Below, one piece after another: positions 57,800 to 64,000 of a stretch of DNA of 64,000 bases. Where the stretch lies: positions 275,501 to 339,500 of the forward strand of contig NZ_JACGWZ010000003.1 in NCBI RefSeq assembly GCF_014137975.1, in the 5' to 3' direction. Numbering within the stretch: the stretch's first letter is position 1; each line of letters starts with the position of its first letter. The translations under genes and the position numbers were made by a program. The stretch comes from Halosaccharopolyspora lacisalsi. Lineage in GTDB: Bacteria > Actinomycetota > Actinomycetes > Mycobacteriales > Pseudonocardiaceae. Under the pieces are notes generated by a model. That model was not told the DNA's origin. It saw only the letters and a program-made list of their open reading frames with translations, and ran no database searches.

Positions 57800-58528
57800 T
57801 CACCCCTCCTCGAAGACGCCGTTCCGCAGTCGGGGCGCCACCGAGCTCGTGTTCGTGTCGCAAGCCAGCTCCACATCGTGAGCAAAGCCCCGTGCTGAGA
57901 GTTCGCGTCCGGATGCGCCGTCCGTTATCAGCGCACCGAGGCGATGCGCGGCGGCACGGTACGTCACGGCCGCGAGGTCGGCCTCGGAGGAGCACGTGAC
58001 AGCGTGCTTTCGCAACTCCGCCGTGATCGCGCCTGCTCCGAGCAGGTCTTCCACGGCGGGGCGCAATGCCCCGCCGTTCCAGCGCTCCCCGGCCGCGACA
58101 ACACCGATCGGCTCCCCGTCCGTTGCGTGCGCGGCCGAGTGCGCGATGGCTGTCGTGTTGCGCAGACAGCCGGTGAACACCGTGGCACCGAGATCGGCGG
58201 CTTCAGCGCACAATGTGGCTCCGTTAGGGGAGGGGAGCGCGAGTAATACGCCGGCATGCAGACCCCTCAGCGAGGAGGGACTCAGCGACCATCCAGCGGT
58301 GCCGCGTGGTCCGGCCATGACGGCGCCCGCCTCTTCCGCCGCTCGACGGCCGCGCGCGTCGTGCCAACGTAGCGGCAAGACACGGGCGCCCGCTTCGATC
58401 GCGACATCAACGCACGTGCTGAAGGACAGCACGTCCACCACGACCACCACGGGGCATTCGGTGGCCAGGTTCCGCATGCCGTCGATCCCCCAGTCGAACC
58501 TGACTCCGTGCGGATGCTGAGCGGTCAC
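57800..58528 (-). CDS. 2-phosphosulfolactate phosphatase-like (ComB family)
   Basis: 242 residues: VVVVVDVLSFSTCVDVAIEAGARVLP, LPSPNGATLCAEA and GVVAAGERWNGGALRPAVEDLLGAGA are ComB-family motifs. In archaea ComB makes sulfolactate for coenzyme M; in actinomycetes the family occurs without that pathway, so the physiological substrate is unclear. GTG 58528. Upstream of the MBL gene in the same operon. Confidence 0.85.
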   Translation of the reverse strand: MTAQHPHGVRFDWGIDGMRNLATECPVVVVVDVLSFSTCVDVAIEAGARVLPLRWHDARGRRAAEEAGAVMAGPRGTAGWSLSPSSLRGLHAGVLLALPSPNGATLCAEAADLGATVFTGCLRNTTAIAHSAAHATDGEPIGVVAAGERWNGGALRPAVEDLLGAGAITAELRKHAVTCSSEADLAAVTYRAAAHRLGALITDGASGRELSARGFAHDVELACDTNTSSVAPRLRNGVFEEG

Positions 58529-58586
58529 GACCGCAGAGCCTAACCAGGGTGCACCGGTGGGGTGGTCCGTTTGGCACACTGCGACC

Positions 58587-59057
58587 GTGCGCGTCTACCT
58601 AGGATCCGATCACGCAGGCTTCGAACTCAAGAACCACCTCGTCAAGCGGCTGGCCGATCTCGGCCACGACGTGACCGACGTCGGTCCCGCCGTCTACGAC
58701 GCCGAGGACGACTACCCTCCCTTCTGCATCGAGGCCGCTCGACGTGTCGTGGCCGACGAGGGCAGCCTGGGCCTGGTCATCGGTGGTTCCGGCAACGGTG
58801 AGCAGATCGCGGCGAACAAGGTCCCCGGCGCCCGCGCCGCGCTGGCCTGGAACGTCGACACCGCCAAGCTGTCCCGGCAGCACAACAACGCGCTGCTGGC
58901 CGGTATCGGTGCGCGGATGCACACCACCGAGGAGATCGAGCGGATCGTCGACATCTTCCTGGGCACCGAGTTCGAGGGCGGCAGGCACCAGCGCCGCATC
59001 GACATGCTCGCCGACTACGAGCGGACCGACGAACCCCCGGCCCTGCCCCACGACTGA
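58587..59057 (+). CDS. rpiB: Ribose-5-phosphate isomerase B
   Basis: 156 residues: RVYLGSDHAGFELKNHL, then GLVIGGSGNGEQIAANKVPGARAALAW and LARLSRQHNNALLAGIGARM-like sequence. The Ser in place of the Cys base (GGSGNGE) is normal for the actinobacterial type, which uses a Glu as base. It interconverts ribose-5-P and ribulose-5-P. GTG 58587. Followed by two genes on the same strand with 4-bp gaps. Confidence 0.95.
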   Translation: MRVYLGSDHAGFELKNHLVKRLADLGHDVTDVGPAVYDAEDDYPPFCIEAARRVVADEGSLGLVIGGSGNGEQIAANKVPGARAALAWNVDTAKLSRQHNNALLAGIGARMHTTEEIERIVDIFLGTEFEGGRHQRRIDMLADYERTDEPPALPHD

Positions 59058-59061
59058 GCCG

Positions 59062-59415
59062 ATGCCCACGCAGCGTCAGGCGCTCGCCTGGTTGCTCACG
59101 CCCCTGTTGGCGTTCTCGACGACGCTGGCAGGGGTGCTCGTGCTCTTCTACGGCCAGTCCGAGCTGGTTCCCGCCCTGGCGGGTGGTGTCGGCGCCCTCT
59201 GTCGCACCCCCGACTGCGTGCTGGGCCTCGGCCTCATGTTGATCGCCGGTGGTTTCCTCGTCCTCTGCGCCTCCGTCGTCGCCGGGACGGTGGTGGGGTT
59301 GGTGCACCGCGAACAGTCCGAAGCGAGAGCAGCCGTGCGCCGCGGTCTGTTCGTGGCGCTGTGGTGCGTGCTGGCCTACCTCGTGGGGTCGGTCGTCGTG
59401 TCGGTCGTGGTGTAA
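59062..59415 (+). CDS. Small membrane protein
   Basis: 117 residues with three to four membrane helices (ALAWLLTPLLAFSTTLAGVLVLFYG; LGLGLMLIAGGFLVLCASVVAGTVVG; LFVALWCVLAYLVGSVVVSVVV). Lies four bases after rpiB and three bases before the glycosylase gene, so it belongs to their transcript. Family not recognised. Confidence 0.75.
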   Translation: MPTQRQALAWLLTPLLAFSTTLAGVLVLFYGQSELVPALAGGVGALCRTPDCVLGLGLMLIAGGFLVLCASVVAGTVVGLVHREQSEARAAVRRGLFVALWCVLAYLVGSVVVSVVV

Positions 59416-59418
59416 CCC

Positions 59419-60228
59419 GTGCCCGAAGGTCATGTCCTGCACCGGTTGGCTCGGCTGCACCAGCAGCGGTACGCCGGATCGGCGGTTCGGGTTCACAGTC
59501 CCCAGGGGCGGTTCGCCTCCGGCGCCTCGTTGGTCGACGGATTGGTGCTCGACCGCGCCGAGGCGTACGGCAAACACCTCCTGCACGTCTACGCGCCCGA
59601 CCGCGTCGTTCACGTCCACCTCGGGCTCTACGGCAAGTTCACCGAGCTGCCGGTGCCGCTGGAAGAACCTCGCGGCAAGGTGCGGATGCGTGTGGTCGGG
59701 TCGACGCACGGCACTGACCTGCGCGGTCCGGCCGCCTGTGAACTGCTGACGGAGGACGAGGCCACGACGTTGCTCTCGCGGCTCGGGCCCGATCCGCTGC
59801 GCGAGGACGCCGATCCCGAACGAGGGTGGGAAAGGCTCACGCGCTCCCGCAGCACCATCGCGGCGCTGCTGATGGACCAGAAGATCGTCTCCGGTGTGGG
59901 CAACATCTACCGTGCCGAGGTGCTGTTCCGGCGGGGCATCCCTCCCGAACTGCCCGGACGAGAACTGGACCACGACCGGTGGAAGCTGCTCTGGCGGGAC
60001 CTGGTCGAGCTGATGGCCGACGGTGTGCGAAGCGGGCGCATGGACACCGTGCGACCCGAGGACATGCCCGAGGTCACCGGACGGGAACCGCGCCAGGACC
60101 GCCACGGTGGCGAGGTCTACGTCTATCGCAGGGCCGGCCAGCCCTGCCTGCACTGCTCCACGCCCGTGGCCACCTCCGAGCTGGTGGGCCGCAAGCTCTA
60201 CTGGTGCCCCACCTGCCAGCGTGGATAG
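59419..60228 (+). CDS. Fpg/Nei-family DNA glycosylase (Nei2-like endonuclease VIII)
   Basis: 269 residues: starts PEGH, with catalytic Pro1 and Glu2 after Met removal. A helix-two-turn-helix (MDQKIVSGVGNIYRAEVLFRRG) and a C-terminal zinc finger (CLHCSTPVATSELVGRKLYWCPTC) follow. It removes oxidised bases and cleaves the abasic site. GTG 59419. Third gene of the rpiB operon. Confidence 0.95.
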   Translation: MPEGHVLHRLARLHQQRYAGSAVRVHSPQGRFASGASLVDGLVLDRAEAYGKHLLHVYAPDRVVHVHLGLYGKFTELPVPLEEPRGKVRMRVVGSTHGTDLRGPAACELLTEDEATTLLSRLGPDPLREDADPERGWERLTRSRSTIAALLMDQKIVSGVGNIYRAEVLFRRGIPPELPGRELDHDRWKLLWRDLVELMADGVRSGRMDTVRPEDMPEVTGREPRQDRHGGEVYVYRRAGQPCLHCSTPVATSELVGRKLYWCPTCQRG

Positions 60229-60252
60229 CGCGGACCCCCGGACGGTGACGGG

Positions 60253-61008
60253 TCAGCCGCCGCCGAGCAGGTCTCCGAAGTCGAAGCCGTCCATGCCGCC
60301 GCCCATGTCGTCGGGGCCGCCCATCTCGCCCATGTCGCCACCCATGCCGTCGCCCATGTCACCGCCGGCGAACTCCTCCGGGGAGGCGGCAGCGGCCGAG
60401 ACGCCGTCCATTCCGCTGAACAGGGCGCCCATGAGCAGGAAGGAACCCATACCCCACGCTCCTGCGGCCAGGGCGGGCTTCCACCACGGCTCGCTGTACC
60501 AGCCCTGCGGCACCGGACGCCCGGCGACGGTCCCGCCGGGGTAGTAGTGCGGTGTCCGCTCGCCGGGCTCGGGCGAGGCGACCTGGCGCTGACCGTCGAC
60601 GTCGACCTCACGGTGTTCGGTGACCCTGCCCGCACGTTGCTGGCCGGCCAGGTCGGGCAGCTCCGGACCGGGGTCCATGTCCATGGCGACCCGGGCACCG
60701 CGCACGTAGTAGAGCCCCTCCAATGCGGTCTGCGTGGTCAAACGGGACTGCTCGACCGTGGTGGCCTGCTCCAGCTGTGAGACCGCCGCGGTGTGTCGTT
60801 CGGAGGCGTCGACGAGAGCTTGTTTGGCGGCTTCGTTGGTGCCGACCAGGTTCAGTATCTGTCCACCGAGACGCTCGACCCACCGACGTGCTTCGGCCCT
60901 GATGTCGTCGAGCTCCTGCTTCCGGACCGTCGCCCGGTGGTTGAACCACCAGACCGCGGCTACCGCGACGAGCACCACGAGCACTAGGAACCAGACGAAG
61001 GTTTCCAT
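60253..61008 (-). CDS. Single-TM protein with Gly/Asp/Met-rich tail
   Basis: 251 residues. A membrane helix at the N-terminus (FVWFLVLVVLVAVAAVWWFNHRA) precedes a helical region (ELDDIRAEARRWVERLGGQILNL ... QLEQATTVEQSRLTTQTALEGLYYV). A second hydrophobic segment (PALAAGAWGMGSFLLMGALFSGMDGV) and a tail of G-D-M repeats (GGDMGDGMGGDMGEMGG) complete it. ATG at 61008 follows GGAGGCGTC. Such proteins are conserved in actinomycetes but not characterised. Confidence 0.8.
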   Translation of the reverse strand: METFVWFLVLVVLVAVAAVWWFNHRATVRKQELDDIRAEARRWVERLGGQILNLVGTNEAAKQALVDASERHTAAVSQLEQATTVEQSRLTTQTALEGLYYVRGARVAMDMDPGPELPDLAGQQRAGRVTEHREVDVDGQRQVASPEPGERTPHYYPGGTVAGRPVPQGWYSEPWWKPALAAGAWGMGSFLLMGALFSGMDGVSAAAASPEEFAGGDMGDGMGGDMGEMGGPDDMGGGMDGFDFGDLLGGG

Positions 61009-61094
61009 GACGCCTCCCACGCTCTGTCTCCCACGGCCTGTATCCCGGGCTCTGCCGCGCCCACGGATCTGCACTCTCGACCCTACTCGCGTTT

Positions 61095-62324
61095 TCAGAA
61101 CCCTTCGGGGCAGTGCGGAGCGTGTTCGGCGGCGAAGGCTCGCGACGTACGCCGCAACGCGCCCGTTCCGAGCTCGGTGACCAGTCCCGCACGGCCGAGC
61201 GCGGACAGGGACGTACCACCCAGGTAGGCGGCGGCGAGATGGGTCGTGTCCACGGCCAGCTGCGCCGAAGCGTCGGACGGGGCGACGTCGGCCACCCCGT
61301 CCTCGTCGATCCGCAACCGCCTGCGTCCGGCGTTCCAGGGACAGAAGGAGTCGGTGACCTCGATGACCACGTCCAGTGGTGCCGAGTACCGGCGCGCCCG
61401 CAGTGCCCGGTCCAGATCCACCAACCGCACCCACAGGGCGTCCGACACATCGCGCACCGCCAGCCGGGGATCGGCGAGCAGGTTGGTGACGGGTTCGTCC
61501 ACCGCCGCCTTGTTCCAGCGCACCTCGCCGACGAGGTCGAGATCGAGCAGGTGGCGCCACAACGTCGCGTACGCCCGGGGCGTGGTGGCCGCGACCTCCT
61601 GGACGTGAATCTCGTAGGCCGGGCCGCGTGCGGTCCAGTTCGACTTCGGCCGGTAGAGCGCGTAGCCCTCCGGGTGCACCGCGTAGCGCAGTGCTCCGGT
61701 GCCGTCCGCACCCGTTTCCTCGTGGAGAACACGGGCGTGCCAGGCACCCTCGTCCCGCGTGAGCCAGCCGATTCGCTGGTCGGCCACCGCGGGATGCACT
61801 CGTCGGAGTAGCTCCAGCGCCTCGGTTCGCCCGACCTCGCGCACCGGGCGCGGATCGACCTCCACGGTGGGACGAAAGGCGGCGCCGCGTGGCAGTGCGA
61901 GCCGCGCCTCCTCGGAACCCACCGCGTAGCCGAACCGGCCGTATATGGCTCCTTCGGAGGCGAACAGGGCGGCGATCGGTTCGGTGGCGGCTTCGCGCAG
62001 GGCGTCCAGCTGCGCGCGCATGAGGGTGGTCAGCACGCCCCGCCTGCGGTGCCCCGGCCGGACACCGACCGCCGTGACAGCGGCCAGCGGGCAACTCACG
62101 GCTCCGGGAAGCGTGATTTCCGGAGCCATCAGACCACCGACACCGACGAGCTCGGTGCCGTCGAAAACACCGTGCGAGCGCTCCGGCCGGAACACCGGGC
62201 GGAACCGCTCCCGCAACTGCTCGCGACGGTCCGCCATGAGGGCGTCGCTGAACACGTCGAAGTAGCGGTCGTAGTCGTCGTGGGCGAGGGTGTGGGCGGT
62301 CAGAGTCGGATCGGCCATGCTCAC
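61095..62324 (-). CDS. GNAT acetyltransferase, Eis-like
   Basis: 409 residues in the Eis layout: two GNAT domains (FDGTELVGVGGLMAPEITLPG; VTAVGVRPGHRRRGVLTTLMRAQL gives the acetyl-CoA loop) and a sterol-carrier-like C-terminal domain. The last residue is Phe, whose carboxylate is a catalytic group in Eis. Eis enzymes acetylate amines including aminoglycosides. Start ATG 62324 or 62318. Confidence 0.9.
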   Translation of the reverse strand: MSMADPTLTAHTLAHDDYDRYFDVFSDALMADRREQLRERFRPVFRPERSHGVFDGTELVGVGGLMAPEITLPGAVSCPLAAVTAVGVRPGHRRRGVLTTLMRAQLDALREAATEPIAALFASEGAIYGRFGYAVGSEEARLALPRGAAFRPTVEVDPRPVREVGRTEALELLRRVHPAVADQRIGWLTRDEGAWHARVLHEETGADGTGALRYAVHPEGYALYRPKSNWTARGPAYEIHVQEVAATTPRAYATLWRHLLDLDLVGEVRWNKAAVDEPVTNLLADPRLAVRDVSDALWVRLVDLDRALRARRYSAPLDVVIEVTDSFCPWNAGRRRLRIDEDGVADVAPSDASAQLAVDTTHLAAAYLGGTSLSALGRAGLVTELGTGALRRTSRAFAAEHAPHCPEGF

Positions 62325-62364
62325 GTTCCTACCGCCGACGCACCACCGACGCGACCGGCTCTCC

Positions 62365-62991
62365 TCAGGCGGCGAAGGGCACGGTGTCGACGGTCTCCCA
62401 CTCGTTGGAGGAGTGATCGCGGCTGAGTTTGACCAGGGACACGGCGGGCACCCGCACCGTGGCGGGAGAGCTCTCCGTGGCCTCCAGCACGGCCTTGGCG
62501 AACACGGCCGGGCCCTCGGCCGTGGAGTAGGCGAGGCTGACGTGCTGATCCGTCTGCTCGGGCTCCTCCGGCAGGAGCGACTCGCCGATCACCTCGGCGG
62601 TCGCCTCGCGCAGCGTCGAGCGCAGGTCGGACAGGTCCGAGCGCGGTTCGGCGGGCAGCGCCAGCGACTCCGGCAGCACGACGCCCTCCTGGAAGGTCAG
62701 CCGCGGCGACGCGGTCGAGGACAGCCGTGTGCGCACGGTGTCGAGCAGCGTGTTGACGCGGCCCTGCGGTACCTCGTCGGTGAACCCGACCTCCTGCAGG
62801 AGGATGTGCATCCACTCCAGCGGGACGGGATCGAATCCGGGCAGGTCACGCAGCGCGTACTGGTACTGGTTGGCCAGCTCTCGCAGGGCGGGCTGGTCGC
62901 CGAGGGGAAGCAGCCAGGCGTAGCTGGTGCGTCCGGGGCTCCAGCCCGGGCGCCAGCGGGCGTGATTGCGGACCTGGTCGGCGTGGGGCAT
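62365..62991 (-). CDS. 2'-5' RNA ligase superfamily protein
   Basis: 208 residues with the paired histidine motifs of this superfamily: MHILLQEVG (about residue 65) and QHVSLAYS (about 155), an H-x-L and H-x-S variant of HxTx. The family includes LigT-like ligases and cyclic phosphodiesterases acting on RNA ends. ATG 62991 is preferred (AAGGTG upstream); ATG 63015 would add eight residues. Confidence 0.75.
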   Translation of the reverse strand: MPHADQVRNHARWRPGWSPGRTSYAWLLPLGDQPALRELANQYQYALRDLPGFDPVPLEWMHILLQEVGFTDEVPQGRVNTLLDTVRTRLSSTASPRLTFQEGVVLPESLALPAEPRSDLSDLRSTLREATAEVIGESLLPEEPEQTDQHVSLAYSTAEGPAVFAKAVLEATESSPATVRVPAVSLVKLSRDHSSNEWETVDTVPFAA

Positions 62992-63092
62992 CTCGGTCAC
63001 CTTTGAATCATGCATTGCCACGACGTCGTGTGGGACGGTGCGTGGCGCCGGCTTGAGGTATCTCACGCACGAGGCGTGGCACCCACGTTGCC

Positions 63093-64000
63093 TTACTCGC
63101 TCACGGTCGTCTCGGCCGCCTCCGCGCGGCGCGACTGATCGAGCGTGGCCGCCGCGTCGGAGTCGCGCACCCGCAGGGTCAACACCAGGCCGAGCAGGCC
63201 GAAGACGACCGCGACCAGGAACGCGCCCCGGTACCCCTGCAGCTGGGCCTGTGCCACCCGGGCGGGCACGTTCGGATCCACTCCGGCCATCGCGGCACTG
63301 GTCAGGATCCCCAGCGCGCTGGCCACGACCGCCGTTCCCAGCGCCGTGGCGACCTGCCTGCTGACGTTGAACATCGACGTCGCCTGCCCCATCTCCGCGG
63401 AGGTGGTCTGGGCGAACGTGGCGGTCTGCAGCGGTGTCATCAGCAGTCCCATGGCCACCCCCTGCAAGGCCAGCACGCCCACGACGAACCACAGCGAGGT
63501 GTGCAGACCGAGCAGCTGCATGGTGGCGCCGACGGCGCTGAGCAGCGCGAATCCCACCGCGATCAGCCGCTTCGGGCCGACGCGCCCGTACGCGCGGCTG
63601 ACGAACTGGGTCACCACCAGCATGACCAGCGCCTGCGGCATCAGCACCAGCCCGGCCATGACGGGGGAGATTCCGCGCAGGTTCTGCAGGTACAGCGGCA
63701 GCAGGAACAACACGCCGAACATGGCCCCCGTCTGGCACAGCAACAGGACGTTGCCGGTGCCGAACAGCCGATGACCGAGCAGCCGCAGGTTCAGCATCGG
63801 TTCGGCGACGCTGAGCTCGCGCCACACCAGCGCGCCGAGGAGCAGCACCGCGCTGATCAGTTCCATCCACACGGACGTGCTCGCCCAGCCCCGTTTGGCG
63901 GCCTGCTCCAGCCCGACCAGCAGGGTGGCCAGCCCCGATCCGGCGAGCAGGAAACCGGGCAGGTCGAACCGGCCCGGGCGTTGCCGGTGCTCCTCCCGGA
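63093..64000 (-). CDS. DHA2-type MFS exporter (partial, 5' end outside window)
   Basis: The frame is open past the right edge; about 300 residues are seen, including RPGRFDLPGFLLAGSGLATLLVGLEQA and ending AEAAETTVSE. Helix pattern and the stretch RLFGTGNVLLLCQTGAMFGVLFLLPLYLQNLRGISPVMAGLVLMPQAL identify the 14-helix EmrB/QacA group. It would export a toxic organic compound by proton antiport. The substrate is unknown. An internal ATG at 63872 is not the true start. Confidence 0.9.
   Translation of the reverse strand, partial: REEHRQRPGRFDLPGFLLAGSGLATLLVGLEQAAKRGWASTSVWMELISAVLLLGALVWRELSVAEPMLNLRLLGHRLFGTGNVLLLCQTGAMFGVLFLLPLYLQNLRGISPVMAGLVLMPQALVMLVVTQFVSRAYGRVGPKRLIAVGFALLSAVGATMQLLGLHTSLWFVVGVLALQGVAMGLLMTPLQTATFAQTTSAEMGQATSMFNVSRQVATALGTAVVASALGILTSAAMAGVDPNVPARVAQAQLQGYRGAFLVAVVFGLLGLVLTLRVRDSDAAATLDQSRRAEAAETTVSE

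Overview
The window looks like a high-GC actinomycete chromosome, probably Pseudonocardiales (an Actinopolyspora or Saccharopolyspora relative). The reasons are GC-rich codon use with many GTG starts, a WhiB regulator, a mycothiol-dependent nitroreductase homologue, a 1655-residue NAD-glutamate dehydrogenase, group II truncated haemoglobin and EttA. This placement is inference; no rRNA gene is present.

Region 1 (1-4170) is the edge of a type III CRISPR-Cas locus. It holds a RAMP gene running off the left end, a divergent two-TM SAVED protein (candidate cyclic-oligonucleotide-gated membrane effector), array 1, cas6, a 48-bp remnant of a cas2 3' end, and array 2. Region 2 (4170-7300) holds small hypothetical genes with a palindromic operator, an MFS transporter, and an AT-rich HNH/coiled-coil gene closed by a 16-bp-stem terminator.

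Region 3 (about 7300-32500) is an integrated conjugative element of the AICE type. Its minus-strand backbone includes an amber-interrupted radical-SAM gene, a SprT-like metalloprotease, a GGDEF-like protein, a FtsK/TraB-like DNA translocase, membrane (Spd-like) proteins, WhiB, a winged-helix protein, a DUF5706/PycTM-like membrane protein and an excisionase-like protein. A divergent plus-strand block holds a GntR repressor, a TPR regulator and an ESX-like cargo cassette. A conserved stem-loop with a nearly invariant loop precedes four of the minus-strand genes. Near its right end the element carries 5'-truncated cas1, cas2 and the 19-repeat array 3. This cassette is bracketed by an integrase 3'-end remnant on the left and the intact integrase-GntR fusion gene on the right. 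The integrase lies next to tRNA-Arg(TCT), into whose 3' end the element presumably integrated. I could not find the second att site, so the left boundary is open and the type III locus may itself be cargo.

All three arrays share a homologous leader of about 109 nt and the same repeat stem. In arrays 2 and 3 that leader directly follows a cas2 stop codon (fossil in array 2, intact gene in array 3). The arrays therefore descend from one cas2-leader-array unit. Most spacers that I translated read as plausible protein only on the strand opposite the crRNA, as expected for RNA-targeting type III interference.

Region 4 (32535-64000) is ordinary chromosomal backbone: ssb, ettA, gdh, a thioesterase, a DUF418-like membrane protein, a degenerate GH13 protein, glbO, an MscS channel, a prolyl oligopeptidase, an HNH protein, an octapeptide-repeat protein, a DUF5130 protein, pepN, an Mrx2-like protein, an MBL hydrolase, a ComB-like phosphatase, rpiB, a Nei-type glycosylase, an Eis-like acetyltransferase, a 2'-5' RNA ligase-like protein and a DHA2 exporter cut by the right end.
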